A stretch of 64,000 bases of DNA from Corynebacterium occultum (GCF_009734425.1 NZ_CP046455.1:992001-1056000); one strand, 5' to 3'; positions 53,876 through 63,201 are shown, numbered from the stretch's first letter. A program made the numbers and translations. Notes: generated by a model from the letters alone, not told the origin.

Positions 53876-54550
53876 TCAGGAATGGTCGGGTAGGGGGTTG
53901 CTCTGGCGGTAGCGGTAGAGCTTCGGGGGTCGGTGCGGGGTGCCCGCGAGGACCTCGCCGGTTTCCACGATCTCGGTGGAGGTGGCCATGGATCTTCGGA
54001 AGTTCGCGGCATCGAGTTTTTGGCCGAGGACGGCTTCATGGACGGAACGCAGCTGCGCCAGGGTGAAGGTTTCGCCCAGGAAGGAGTGGGCGATATGGGC
54101 GTATTCGACCTTGGTGCGCAGCCGTTGGAGGGCGTAACGGACGATCTCGTTGTGGTCGAAGGCGAGCTCGGGGAGCTCATCGGCGGGGAACCAGCGGACA
54201 TTCTCACCAGGTGCCGCTTCGGCGACCTCATCGCCACGTACCAGGGCCCAGTAGACCACCGAGATGACCCTGCCGGTGGGGGAGCGGTCCACTCGACCGA
54301 AGGTGTAGAGCTGTTCCAGGTAACTGGGGTGTAGGCCGGTGGTCTCCCCCAGGGTGCGGGCGGCGGCCTCCTCCAGCTGCTCTTCCCCGGGTAGCCAACC
54401 ACCGGGCAGGGCCCACTGGTTGAGGTGGGGTTCGTGCAGTCGGGGGACGAAGGGGGTCCACAGGGAGGGCAGTTCCTTGCCCTCGGTGCCTTCTGTCCGC
54501 AGGGCGAAGATCACCGTCGACACCGCCACCCGGATGGATTCCTGATCCAC
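53876..54550 (-). CDS. ndnR: NUDIX-related transcriptional repressor of NAD synthesis (NrtR/NdnR)
   Basis: A 224-residue regulator: an N-terminal NUDIX-like domain (WALPGGWLPGEEQLEEAAARTLGETTGLH, where the catalytic REXXEE is altered to LGETTG) and a C-terminal winged-helix (SFLGETFTLAQLRSVHEAVLGQKLDAANFRRSMATSTEIVETGE). This matches NrtR/NdnR, which represses nad genes using NAD-linked metabolites. The GTG at 54550 follows AAGGAGG, so the frame to 54580 is not used. It is the first gene of the nad operon. Confidence 0.95.
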   Translation of the reverse strand: MDQESIRVAVSTVIFALRTEGTEGKELPSLWTPFVPRLHEPHLNQWALPGGWLPGEEQLEEAAARTLGETTGLHPSYLEQLYTFGRVDRSPTGRVISVVYWALVRGDEVAEAAPGENVRWFPADELPELAFDHNEIVRYALQRLRTKVEYAHIAHSFLGETFTLAQLRSVHEAVLGQKLDAANFRRSMATSTEIVETGEVLAGTPHRPPKLYRYRQSNPLPDHS

Positions 54551-54564
54551 CGAGACCTCCTTAA

Positions 54565-54577
54565 AGTCACTTTGACT
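54565..54577. promoter_or_regulatory. Candidate NdnR operator
   Basis: AGTCA-CTT-TGACT is a 13-bp inverted repeat 15-27 bp upstream of the ndnR GTG, overlapping the leader and near the promoter. The position fits autorepression of the nad operon. Confidence 0.55.
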
Positions 54578-54662
54578 CAATGAACTATTTTGATCTTACA
54601 GTCAGCATGACCAGAAGAACAGGAGGGGGTGTGCCCGCTGATCCCCCGGAAAGTGCGAGAAT

Positions 54663-56318
54663 ATGAGGATGACTGCAACTCTGGTCGCCCAGAACCTGGC
54701 CGGTGGCCATGGCCACCGCACCCTCTTCCACTCCCTCGATTTCAGCGTCACCACCGGAGACGTCATCGGTGTCATCGGTGCCAACGGGGCCGGTAAATCC
54801 ACCCTGCTTCGCCTACTCGCCGGGGTCGACACACCCCAGGCGGGCAGCGTCACCCTCTCACCCTCCGATGCCTTCCTCGGTTGGCTGCCCCAGGAACATG
54901 AACGCCGCGCCGGGGAAAGCATCGCCGGATACATCGCGCGTCGCACCGGTTGCGCCGATGCCACCCTGGCCATGGAGGAAGCCGCCGCGCGACTGGGTGA
55001 AGATGAGGGCACCGCAGCCGCCGACACCTACTCAGTGGCATTGGACCGCTGGTTGGCCAGTGGGGCAGCCGACCTGGATGAGCGGCTCCCCGCCGTGCTT
55101 GCCGAACTCGGTTTCGAGCTCGGGGAAGCCGCCGAAGACATCCTGATGACCTCCCTGTCCGGTGGGCAGGCCGCCCGGGTCGGCCTGGCGGCCCTGCTGC
55201 TCTCCCGCTTCGACATCGTGCTGCTGGATGAGCCCACCAATGACCTCGACATGGACGGACTCGAACGCCTGGAGGAGTTCGTCCGCAGCCTGCGGGGCGG
55301 GGTGGTGTTGGTCAGCCATGACCGCGAATTCCTGGCCCGCGCCGTGACCAAGGTGGTCGAACTGGACCTCGCCCAGGGCAGCAACCATGTCTACGGCGGT
55401 GGCTATGAGGCCTACCTGGAGGAACGCGCCACGATGCGCCGCCAGCAGCGGGACCGCTATGAGGAGTTCGCCACCAAGAAATCGGATCTGGTCAGCAGGG
55501 CCCGCACCCAGCGAGAATGGTCGAGTCAGGGGGTGCGCAACGCCATCAAGAAGGCACCCGACAATGACAAGCTTCGCCAGCGGGCGGCCACTGACTCCAG
55601 CGAGAAGCAGGCACAGAAGGTCCGCCAGATGGAAAGCCGCATCGCCCGCCTGGAGGAGGTGGCTGAACCCCGGAAGGAATGGCAACTGCAGTTCCACATC
55701 GGTGCGGCACCCCGATCCGGCACCGTGGTGGCCACCCTGAACCAGGCCCGCTACCAACAGGGGAACTTCACCCTCGGCCCGGTTTCCCTCCAGGTCAACG
55801 CGGGGGAGCGGATCAGCATCACCGGCCCGAATGGAGCCGGAAAATCCACCCTCCTACGGGCCCTGCTGGGCAGGCTCACACCGGTGGCGGGCAACGCCAG
55901 CCTGGGAGCCAGCGTGCAGATCGGTGAGATCGACCAGGCCCGCACCCTCCTCGCCGGAGAGGGGCCACTGATCCAGACCTTCAGCGAACTCCTCTCCGAG
56001 CTGACCGGGGAGGAGACCCGCACCCTGCTGGCTAAATTCGGCCTCAACTCCGATCATGTCAACCGGACCATCGAGGAACTCTCCCCCGGGGAACGCACCC
56101 GCGCCGGCATGGCGGTCCTGCAGGCCAGGGGCACCAACCTGCTGGTTCTCGATGAACCGACCAACCATCTCGACCTGCCTGCCATCGAGCAACTCGAAGA
56201 AGCCCTGGAGTCCTACACCGGTACCCTCCTGCTGGTCACCCATGACCGGCGGATGCTGGCCACGGTGCGCACCGACCGGCACTGGCAGGTGGAAGCCGGG
56301 CAGGTCCGCGAACTCTGA
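54663..56318 (+). CDS. ABC-F family ATP-binding protein
   Basis: A 551-residue twin-ATPase without membrane segments. Walker A motifs are GANGAGKSTLLRLL and GPNGAGKSTLLRALL, signatures LSGGQAARVGLAAL and LSPGERTRAGMAVL, with DEPTND and DEPTNH Walker B regions and a charged linker between them. ABC-F proteins act on ribosomes in translation or antibiotic protection; which one applies is not clear. The ATG at 54669 is an alternative start, six residues shorter in effect by two codons. Confidence 0.94.
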   Translation: MRMTATLVAQNLAGGHGHRTLFHSLDFSVTTGDVIGVIGANGAGKSTLLRLLAGVDTPQAGSVTLSPSDAFLGWLPQEHERRAGESIAGYIARRTGCADATLAMEEAAARLGEDEGTAAADTYSVALDRWLASGAADLDERLPAVLAELGFELGEAAEDILMTSLSGGQAARVGLAALLLSRFDIVLLDEPTNDLDMDGLERLEEFVRSLRGGVVLVSHDREFLARAVTKVVELDLAQGSNHVYGGGYEAYLEERATMRRQQRDRYEEFATKKSDLVSRARTQREWSSQGVRNAIKKAPDNDKLRQRAATDSSEKQAQKVRQMESRIARLEEVAEPRKEWQLQFHIGAAPRSGTVVATLNQARYQQGNFTLGPVSLQVNAGERISITGPNGAGKSTLLRALLGRLTPVAGNASLGASVQIGEIDQARTLLAGEGPLIQTFSELLSELTGEETRTLLAKFGLNSDHVNRTIEELSPGERTRAGMAVLQARGTNLLVLDEPTNHLDLPAIEQLEEALESYTGTLLLVTHDRRMLATVRTDRHWQVEAGQVREL

Positions 56319-56355
56319 AGCACTAACATGAAGAGGTTCTCAACTTAAGAAGGCG

Positions 56356-57297
56356 GTGAGACCTGCGGTGTTGGCATTCCTCTTCGGCATCTTCGCCGGT
56401 GCCCTGCTGCCCGTGCAGACCTCGGTGAACACCCGACTGCGGCTCTCGGTCGGCGCACCCCTGCTCGCCTCCCTGATCTCCTTCGCGGTAGGCACCTTAA
56501 GCCTCTTCGTGGCCTCCTGGATCAGCAGTGGCCACCCCCTGCCCAATTTTTCCACCACTGCCGGACATCCCTGGTGGATCTTCGGCGGCGGTGCCCTGGG
56601 GGTGGTGGTGCTCACCGGCAATATCCTGCTCTTCCCCAGGGTGGGAAGCGTGCAGACGGTGATCCTGCCGGTCGCCGGCCAGATCTTCATGGGCCTGCTT
56701 ATCGACGCCCTCGGCCTCTTCAACGCCCCACAACTCAACCTCAGCGCGACCCGGGTGGCAGGCGCCCTCGCAGTACTCCTGGGAGCACTGCTGGTGGTCG
56801 GGATGATCGGGCGGAAGCGGGAGGTCGCCACCTCGGCCGACGGCGGCGGACAATGGCTCTGGCGAACCTTCGGCCTGGTGATGGGTGCCTGCGGCGCCAC
56901 CCAGACCGCGGTCAACGGACACCTGGGCACCATCCTCGGCTCAGCCGTGGGTTCCGCACTGACCTCCTTCAGCATCGGCGTGCTCTGCCTACTGGTGCTG
57001 GTGCTGCTGACCCGCACCCCCTGGCGGGGCGTGGCGAAACCCAGCCAGGGAAATAACCCCTGGTGGATGTGGAGTGGCGGTGTGCTGGGAGCCACCCTCG
57101 TATTCGCCAACGCCTTCCTCGCACCCACCCTGGGTACCGGGCTGACCGTGGTGCTCACCCTGAGTGGCATGATGGCCGCCAGCCTCATGATCGACGTCTT
57201 CGGGCTGCTCGGCTCTGCGAAGGTGAAGATCCGGCCCACCCAGCTGCTCGGTCTGCTGGTGATCATCATCGGAGTCATTCTGATCCGCCTCTTCTGA
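56356..57297 (+). CDS. DMT family transporter (duplicated DUF606/YdcZ-like)
   Basis: A 313-residue membrane protein with ten predicted helices in two homologous halves: AFLFGIFAGALLPVQTSVNTRLRLSVGAPLLASLISFAVGTL and FGLVMGACGATQTAVNGHLGTILGSAVGSALTSFSIGVLCL. That is the tandem YdcZ/DUF606 layout. The substrate is unknown. The GTG at 56356 follows the ABC-F gene by 37 bp, so cotranscription is possible. Confidence 0.9.
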   Translation: MRPAVLAFLFGIFAGALLPVQTSVNTRLRLSVGAPLLASLISFAVGTLSLFVASWISSGHPLPNFSTTAGHPWWIFGGGALGVVVLTGNILLFPRVGSVQTVILPVAGQIFMGLLIDALGLFNAPQLNLSATRVAGALAVLLGALLVVGMIGRKREVATSADGGGQWLWRTFGLVMGACGATQTAVNGHLGTILGSAVGSALTSFSIGVLCLLVLVLLTRTPWRGVAKPSQGNNPWWMWSGGVLGATLVFANAFLAPTLGTGLTVVLTLSGMMAASLMIDVFGLLGSAKVKIRPTQLLGLLVIIIGVILIRLF

Positions 57298-57321
57298 TCC
57301 GAGGAACGGAAAGATCAGGCC

Positions 57322-57870
57322 CATGATAATCCTCAACCTCTGGCCCGGCGCGCTGCTGGTGCGGTTCTTCTTCAACCGGGATGCCGCTCGTTGAGGTACG
57401 CCGGGACATTGCCGACGATCATCTGGACCCATGGTGAGGCCTGGCTCTCCGGTTCCCAGCAGGACTACGGCGGTTATTATGCGCGGCTGACAGCAGCCGG
57501 TTTCACCGTGGTTTCCCTGGGCTATGACATCGCGCCGGGGCGGCGTTATCCCACTGCGTTGCATCAGCTTAATGCGGCTCATTCTCATCTGGTGGAGCAT
57601 GCCTCCGGGTACGGCATCGATCCGGAGCGGCTCCGGGGTGGGGTGTGCGGCAGGCGTTGTGGGCTTATACCGGGGGAACGTGATTTCCCGGCCACCTTCA
57701 TCAGTGGTGGCAGTGCTGACCCTCTCACCGCCTCCCAGTCCCGGCCCCTGGCGGCGAAGCTTAATTCCCTGGGGGTTGAGCTTATTGAGCTCTTCTGTGC
57801 TGATGATCACACCCCGGTAGCCCGGAAAGCCCTGGAGTTGAGTCTGGATTTCGCGGGGGCAGCGGGTGTC
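57322..57870 (+). pseudogene. Alpha/beta hydrolase (esterase) pseudogene with internal deletions
   Basis: The start MIILNLWPGALLVRFFFNRDAAR ends at a stop. After a gap LPTIIWTHGEAWLSGSQQDYGGYYARLTAAGFTVVSLGYDIAPGRRYPTALHQLNAAHSHL resembles the oxyanion-hole half of an HGGAW-type esterase (here HGEAW). RDFPATFISGGSADPLT and DDHTPVA resemble the acid and His regions. The GxSxG nucleophile section is absent between ERLRGG and RDFPATF. At least two deletions have therefore removed the linker and the active-site serine. Confidence 0.8.
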
Positions 57871-58497
57871 TTAGGTATCGAGGCTTTCCCCGGGGCGCAG
57901 CGGCAGGTACTCGGCGCCGACCTTGGTGGCCAGCAGGTTGAGGATCTTTTCGTTGATGCCCAGGCCATGGGAGTTGACGATGCCATCATGGATGCCGATG
58001 AAACGCTTCGGTGGGAAGGCGACCAGCCATTCCTCAATGTCGAGCATCTTCACCCAGGGGCCGTTGACGGGCAGCAGCACCAGTTCCAGGTCGGCCCGTG
58101 GGTGGAAGGCATCACCGGGGTGGAGGATCCGACCGTCGATGAGGTAGCCGACATTCTCCTCCACCGGCAGGACCCGGACGTTGATGGCGTGTTTGGCACC
58201 GAGCACCTCGATCTTCAGTCCACCCAGCTCGAAGGTGTCGCCGTGGGCCACCACCCGGATGTCCACAGGTAGTTCTTCAGCGACCGCGACCGGGGCGTAG
58301 ACCTGTAGATCAGGGTTTTTCTTCACCGCCTTGAGCAGGGCGGGGGTGTCGATGTGGTCGGGGTGGCGGTGGGTGATCAGCACCGCCTGTGCGGTGACCA
58401 GATCATGTGGGGCGCCGAAGCCGCCGGGGTCGATGACGATCCGGAAGCCCTCATGTTCGATCTCGACGCAGGCGTGGACGTGACGGGTGATCTTCAT
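57871..58497 (-). CDS. Metallo-beta-lactamase fold hydrolase (UlaG-like)
   Basis: A 208-residue MBL-fold protein with HRHPDHID (His43, His45, Asp47, His48), a KHAINVRVLP histidine and the ILHPGDAFHPRADLELVLLPVNGPWVK segment typical of UlaG-like small hydrolases. The ATG at 58497 has GGAGG close upstream; the much longer open frame to 59166 is antisense to the SRPBCC gene and not coding. The substrate is unknown. Confidence 0.88.
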   Translation of the reverse strand: MKITRHVHACVEIEHEGFRIVIDPGGFGAPHDLVTAQAVLITHRHPDHIDTPALLKAVKKNPDLQVYAPVAVAEELPVDIRVVAHGDTFELGGLKIEVLGAKHAINVRVLPVEENVGYLIDGRILHPGDAFHPRADLELVLLPVNGPWVKMLDIEEWLVAFPPKRFIGIHDGIVNSHGLGINEKILNLLATKVGAEYLPLRPGESLDT

Positions 58498-58626
58498 GCC
58501 CTCCATTGTGACCCAGTTCGGGTCTCTCCCGCTTATCGACAACCACGGAATGGATGTGGGCGGGCAACCCCGGGGCGCTAGGATCGTGGAAACAGCCCCC
58601 TTGAGGTTCGCCATCCCGGAAGGCCC

Positions 58627-59130
58627 ATGATGCTCCGACCCGAACCACAGCGCTCCCCTCACCGGCATACCGCGGCCGGGGAGGGGGAATCCGCGCCCTT
58701 CCATTTCGAGAGCACCTGGCTGGTACCGGCGGACATTGACTGCGTCTGGGAGGTGATCTCGGATCTTTCCTCCTGGTCGAGCTGGTGGCCGGGGGTGCGG
58801 CGGTCCAGTCTGGGTGGGGATGGGCGTCGGGGTGGCCTGGTGGTTCAGAGCCCCCTGGGTTATCAGTTGTGTCTGGATCTGCTCCTGGTAGAAAAACATT
58901 CCCCACGCAGCGCCCGTTTCGCCGCCTCCGGTGATTTGCGTGGGGCGGGAAGTTTCCGGGCGGAGACGGTGGCGGAGGGGACCAGGATGCACATCACCTG
59001 GTGCGTCGTCACCCGGCATCGCTGGCTCGCCTGGATTCGTCCCCTGGCGGTGGGGGCGCATGCGGTGGTGATGGCCGCCGGGCAGTGGGGGTTGCGCCGG
59101 GCCTGCAGAACAGGGGGTATCGCCCGGTAG
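58627..59130 (+). CDS. SRPBCC family protein
   Basis: A 167-residue START/polyketide-cyclase-like protein: FHFESTWLVPADIDCVWEVISDLSSWSSWWPGVRRSSL at the N-terminus and GAGSFRAETVAEGTRMHITWCVVTRH in the middle fit the SRPBCC helix-grip fold. The C-terminus (LAVGAHAVVMAAGQWGLRRA) matches the usual terminal helix. It is divergent from the MBL gene. The ligand is unknown. Confidence 0.85.
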   Translation: MMLRPEPQRSPHRHTAAGEGESAPFHFESTWLVPADIDCVWEVISDLSSWSSWWPGVRRSSLGGDGRRGGLVVQSPLGYQLCLDLLLVEKHSPRSARFAASGDLRGAGSFRAETVAEGTRMHITWCVVTRHRWLAWIRPLAVGAHAVVMAAGQWGLRRACRTGGIAR

Positions 59131-59216
59131 GCTGGGGCCGTCGTCAAGCAGAGGAGATTCCGTCATGCTCCCCCCGGGCTGAGACCACTGTTCTCGGCCC
59201 CTGTCGAACAGTTGCA

Positions 59217-59552
59217 GTGCCGCTTTTCCACAGTGTGCTTTATGTGCCCTGGCGGGGTCTGAATGAATGTGGTGCCGGTGTCCGTGAGCCGGTGACCCGC
59301 TCGGTGAAGAAGGTTCCCCACCAGCGGGTGTTCCTCGTGGAGGAGCAGCTGCGGAGCACGCCCCGGATCGGCAGCTGGCATGAGCGGATGAGTGGCAGAG
59401 AGATGCTCGCCAGGGTTCCGTCGGGGCACGGGGTGGAACTCAGTGATGGGGAGGATACCTGCCGGCTCAGTGTGGTTGAGGTGGATCACCTGCGGGAGGA
59501 GGCCAGGACAGCGCTTCACGATGCCCGCGCCCGCCGCTACCCGTATCAGTGA
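59217..59552 (+). CDS. Hypothetical protein, possibly a remnant
   Basis: An open frame from GTG 59217 reads VPLFHSVLYVPWRGLNECGAG ... VSVKKVPHQRVFLVEEQL-like sequence with good codon character, ending at the TGA at 59550. I do not recognise a family, and the start is uncertain because the frame is open upstream to 59001 within the SRPBCC gene. It is in the same frame as the broken gene that follows. Confidence 0.45.
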   Translation: MPLFHSVLYVPWRGLNECGAGVREPVTRSVKKVPHQRVFLVEEQLRSTPRIGSWHERMSGREMLARVPSGHGVELSDGEDTCRLSVVEVDHLREEARTALHDARARRYPYQ

Positions 59553-60400
59553 CCCATCGCGGTCGCAGCAGAAGGCTGGTTCGGGCAGGAGATCATCGAC
59601 GAATTGCAGGAACAGGGCGGCTGGGAGCGCTTCGAACTGCTTATCCGGTTGGTCGCCGATCAGAACCCGGCGGAGCTTCGGGTCTTTGGGGGAGTGGAGG
59701 TTCGGGAGCTGCCGGTGCCGGAGGGTGTGCTGCGCGGGGCTCAGGCGGCACGGGAGGCAACGGCTGCCTCGGGGATCGGCGCCTGGTTCGGGGTCAGCAG
59801 CATCATGCACAACCGGCGCAGCCAGGCCGGGGCGGATTTCGACATCAGGGACCGTTTCAACTGGGACCACGAACCTGCCTGGGACCCGCCCCTGCCGGCA
59901 GAGGTCTATGCCAGGGACTTCGAAAGTTTTCCCCGGGATGCCCGGCTGGTCCCGGACTGACTGCTCATCCGCCTGGCGGAGTTCCGGGCGGAGGTGGATG
60001 AGGCCCATTCCCGGGAGTTGGCCCGGGCCCAGGCCGCAGCGGGCTACACCCTGGGGTCCGGCATGGAGAACCCGGAGGTGGAGGCCCCACTGGTTGCCCG
60101 CCTCCTGGCACGGGGCTGCGACCCGAATGTGCTGGAGCGGCGGGGGGGGATCGCCCCCTGTTGCTCCTGGCGCGGGCATCGATGCGCCAGGACATGAATC
60201 CCCTGTGGGATGTGTTCTTCACCTACCCCGGGCTGGACTTCACCCGCACCTCGGCCCGCGGGGATTCCGTCTACCGTTTCCTGCTCCGGCACCGCAGTGT
60301 CTTCGCCGAACTCATCGGCAGGCTGCATGAGTACATGGATGGGCAGGGGCAACCCATTCCCCGCCCCGGTGAGGACCTGCGGGATAATTTCCCGGCGTGA
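59553..60400 (+). pseudogene. Ankyrin-like pseudogene with in-frame TGA and frameshift
   Basis: Frame continues PIAVAAEGWFGQEIIDELQEQGGWERFELLIRLVADQNPAELRVFGG, without a start codon. A TGA at 59958 stands where RLVPD-W-LLIRL is expected (TGG to TGA). A tract of eight G (60142-60149) then shifts the frame; removing two bases gives DPNVLERRGDRPLLLLARAS, an ankyrin-repeat signature. The C-terminal part runs to 60400. The gene is non-functional as read; the family of the N-terminal part is unknown to me. Confidence 0.65.
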
Positions 60401-60425
60401 GCACCGGGGTGGTCCGCTGTGCCGC

Positions 60426-62144
60426 CTACTTCAGGGTGTAGGGCAGCAGCAGACGGGACTGGTGCTTGGCGTCCCGGTAGACCGTGGTGGTGGTCTTGCG
60501 GCCGATCGGCAGGTGGAAGGCATCCGGGGGCAGCAGCGCGTTGTGCTCATCCGACATCGGCTCATTATTCGACAGCTCGGCCAGCAGCTTATGGCCCGGC
60601 TGGAAGGAGTTGGCGAAGGGGTAGATCCGGATGATGTACTCGTTGATCTCACCGGGGGTGACCGGGGTCTTCGAGGTGTGGGGATGCACCGGGCTGCCCT
60701 CGGTGGAGCGCTCCTTATCCAGTTCATTCTGGGAGGCCTTCAGGTAGCCGGTGGTGATCAGCTGACGCTTGCCGTTCGGGGCGACATCCCATAGCCGCAG
60801 GATGAAGTTGGTGTCATCCTGGTCAATGGCGGCGAAGATGTGGGCGGCACCGGTGCCCATCATCTCGGTCGGCTCCTTGAAGGGGGCGGTGGACCAGGAG
60901 ATCATGGCGGTGTCATTGGTCAGCGTCATCGGCAGCTGGGTGAAGGACTCCGGTGCAGCCCACTCCTCACCGAGCGGCTCCGGGATCTCGGCCAGGATAT
61001 GACGGGGCCGCAGGTAGAGGGGGCGGTGTTCAACCTGCTTCGGGGGGAACTCGGTGCCGGTGGCCTCCTGGTGGGAGCCCTCGATGTGGATGTTGACGGC
61101 CGGCTCATCCATCACACCGTTGTCGATGCCCTTGATCCAGTACTCGTACCAGCGGAACATCTCATCATGGGCGTCGACGAAGGGGCGGGAATTCATCGGC
61201 GGGTAGGCCAGGACATCCAGTTTCTTCGGGCCCTGGACGGTGTTGTAGAGCTCGATGGTGCCGTCCATGGTCCAGCCACGTCCCTGCGCGATCTGCAGGT
61301 AGGTGGGGATCTGGATGTTCTCGGCCAGGGTGATCGGGTTGCGCTCCTCGTACCACTCACCGTCGAGGTCGTTCATCACGATGTCGAACCAGGCCTCATG
61401 GTTCTTGGGGTAGGTCAGGGTGTGGAACATATTCGGCCAGGCGGCGACATCGGCGTCCTTGAGGCGTTCCGCCACGAGCTCGGCGATCTCGGACTTGGAG
61501 TATTTCTCCAGCATGCGGGACTTCACCCCGTCGGTGAAGGCCCAGCCGGAGTCGCCGCCCCGGCCTTCCCTGGCGGCGCGCGGCATCAGCCACATCACGC
61601 CACCGTGATAGGTGGTCTCGTAGAAGTCATAGTGGCCGCCGTTGACGAAGATGGCCTTCAGGGCCGGGGGGTTCTCGGCGGCGGCCAGCACCGACATGGA
61701 ACCGAAGTAGGAGGTGCCGATCATGCCGACATTGCCGTCACACCAGGGCTGCTCGGCGACCCACTGGATGAAGTCATAAGCGTCCTCGCCGAGGGAGACT
61801 CCGCCGGCGTTGTAGTTGCCGATGTGCTCACCCTCGGAGTGTCCGGTGCCACGGATATCCCCGATGACGTGGACATAGTCCTCGTTCACGACGCGGGCGA
61901 TGTCACCGGCCTCGATGCAGCCGTCCCAGAGGACGGAGGGGCGGTACTGGCCCGGCATCTTCAGGGAGTAGGCCTGGAGTTCCTTGCCGTAGGGGCTCAG
62001 TGCGATCAGTGCGGGGCGGGGTTTTTCATCCGGGCGGTGGTAGGCGTCGGCGGCCATCAGCGCGCCATCCCGCATGGGAATCCGCAGGTCCTTGCGGACG
62101 GCGATCTGCGTTCCACCGGATTCGATCGTGGTGAAGTCTGTCAT
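60426..62144 (-). CDS. CocE/NonD family hydrolase
   Basis: A 572-residue serine hydrolase: MTDFTTIESGGTQIAVRKDLRIPMRDGALMAADAYHRPDE, the nucleophile motif GTSYFGSM (Ser145), an N-terminal alpha/beta core and the C-terminal jelly-roll domain typical of X-Pro dipeptidyl-peptidase/cocaine-esterase relatives. The ATG at 62144 has AAGGAG upstream; the frame to 62291 is not homologous. It is divergent from the MBL gene at 62290 across a short A/T-rich promoter region. The substrate is unknown. Confidence 0.92.
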   Translation of the reverse strand: MTDFTTIESGGTQIAVRKDLRIPMRDGALMAADAYHRPDEKPRPALIALSPYGKELQAYSLKMPGQYRPSVLWDGCIEAGDIARVVNEDYVHVIGDIRGTGHSEGEHIGNYNAGGVSLGEDAYDFIQWVAEQPWCDGNVGMIGTSYFGSMSVLAAAENPPALKAIFVNGGHYDFYETTYHGGVMWLMPRAAREGRGGDSGWAFTDGVKSRMLEKYSKSEIAELVAERLKDADVAAWPNMFHTLTYPKNHEAWFDIVMNDLDGEWYEERNPITLAENIQIPTYLQIAQGRGWTMDGTIELYNTVQGPKKLDVLAYPPMNSRPFVDAHDEMFRWYEYWIKGIDNGVMDEPAVNIHIEGSHQEATGTEFPPKQVEHRPLYLRPRHILAEIPEPLGEEWAAPESFTQLPMTLTNDTAMISWSTAPFKEPTEMMGTGAAHIFAAIDQDDTNFILRLWDVAPNGKRQLITTGYLKASQNELDKERSTEGSPVHPHTSKTPVTPGEINEYIIRIYPFANSFQPGHKLLAELSNNEPMSDEHNALLPPDAFHLPIGRKTTTTVYRDAKHQSRLLLPYTLK

Positions 62145-62224
62145 GGGTGTCCAGCTCCTTAAAGGTACGGTTGGGCGCAACGTGATCCGTTGACGGGGAG
62201 CACCCGAACGTGATAAACAACATA

Positions 62225-62236
62225 TTATTATAATAA
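62225..62236. promoter_or_regulatory. A/T palindrome in the divergent CocE/MBL promoter region
   Basis: TTATTATAATAA is a 12-bp perfect palindrome in a 145-bp gap between the two divergent genes. It probably includes -10 elements and may be an operator for both. Confidence 0.45.
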
Positions 62237-62289
62237 AGTGGTCCAAGCAAGGGTTCCCGTCCGGTAATCCTGAACCGAGGAGGAAAACC

Positions 62290-63201
62290 ATGACTCACGA
62301 CGTGAATGTTCACACCATCTTCTCCCCCTGGGGCCGATTCGGCCTCTACTCCTTCTTCATCGACGCCGAAGAGCCCGCCCTGGTGGACACCGGGGTCACC
62401 GCCACCGTGGAGGCGACCATCGCGGAACTGGCCAAGCTCGGCCGCAGCATCGAGGATGTCCGCTGGATCCTGCTGACCCACGGCCACATCGACCACCTCG
62501 GTGGGGCACATGCCCTCTGGGAGGCAACGGGACGGAAGGCGAAGGTGGCCCTCCATGAAAAGGATCTGCCCTACCTGCGGTCCCGTCGCGCCCATGTGGA
62601 GAACTACCTGAACCTGCGGGCGGATTACATTGACCACCCGGATGCCGAAGCCGAGCAGACGAGGATGATGGCCGGGGCGATCTCCGGGGAGATGGAACCC
62701 CATGTGATCCTGCGTGGCGGGGAGACCCTGAACCTGGGCAACGCCGAGGTGGAGGTGCACAATATCCCCGGCCACACCGAGGGCTCGGTGGCCTATGTGA
62801 TCAAGGGCCAGAATGATGTTTTCGTCGGTGATGCCGTGCAGATCCACGGTGCCGCCAACGGTTTCCCCGGCTATGAGGACCCCGAGGCCTACCGCAGCTC
62901 CCTGGAGCACCTCCGCGATGTGGTCAAGCCCAACCGCATGTTCCAGGGACATCCCTATCGGGATGCCACCGGGCAGGAGGTCGGCATGGAGCTGGATCGC
63001 GAAACCTCACAGCGGGCCCTGCAGGAGAGCCTGGACATTGAGGCCAGGGTCCGCGGGGCCGTCGCAAAGCATGGGGCCACCGCGAGTGATTCTCCCTACT
63101 CGCCCTTTGCCGCCATCGCGGCGGAGCTGGGCTATGAGAAGGATCCCCGGTTGGAGCCCTCACCCTTCTTCACCACCTGCCATGGCTACCTGAAGCGCTG
63201 A
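62290..63201 (+). CDS. Metallo-beta-lactamase fold hydrolase
   Basis: A 303-residue MBL-fold enzyme with HGHIDHLGG (His64, His66, Asp68, His69), the NIPGHTEGSVAYVIKGQNDVFVGDAVQ His/Asp metal ligands and a C-terminal helical tail of about 90 residues. GAGGAGG lies before the ATG. Divergent orientation to the CocE-like gene suggests coordinated hydrolysis of one compound, for example an ester or lactone, but that is speculation. Confidence 0.9.
   Translation: MTHDVNVHTIFSPWGRFGLYSFFIDAEEPALVDTGVTATVEATIAELAKLGRSIEDVRWILLTHGHIDHLGGAHALWEATGRKAKVALHEKDLPYLRSRRAHVENYLNLRADYIDHPDAEAEQTRMMAGAISGEMEPHVILRGGETLNLGNAEVEVHNIPGHTEGSVAYVIKGQNDVFVGDAVQIHGAANGFPGYEDPEAYRSSLEHLRDVVKPNRMFQGHPYRDATGQEVGMELDRETSQRALQESLDIEARVRGAVAKHGATASDSPYSPFAAIAAELGYEKDPRLEPSPFFTTCHGYLKR

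Noticed and set aside
58498..59166. N-terminal extension of the MBL-fold gene at 57871
   Set aside because: It is Pro/Arg/His-rich, has no family features and is antisense to the SRPBCC gene.
59550..59960. In-frame TGA codons read as selenocysteine
   Set aside because: No adjacent SECIS-like hairpin or other support was evident, and a frameshift follows, so decay is simpler.
59163..60179. Minus-strand 338-residue open frame
   Set aside because: Composition is Pro/Arg-rich and no family is recognised; the plus strand carries the decaying gene.
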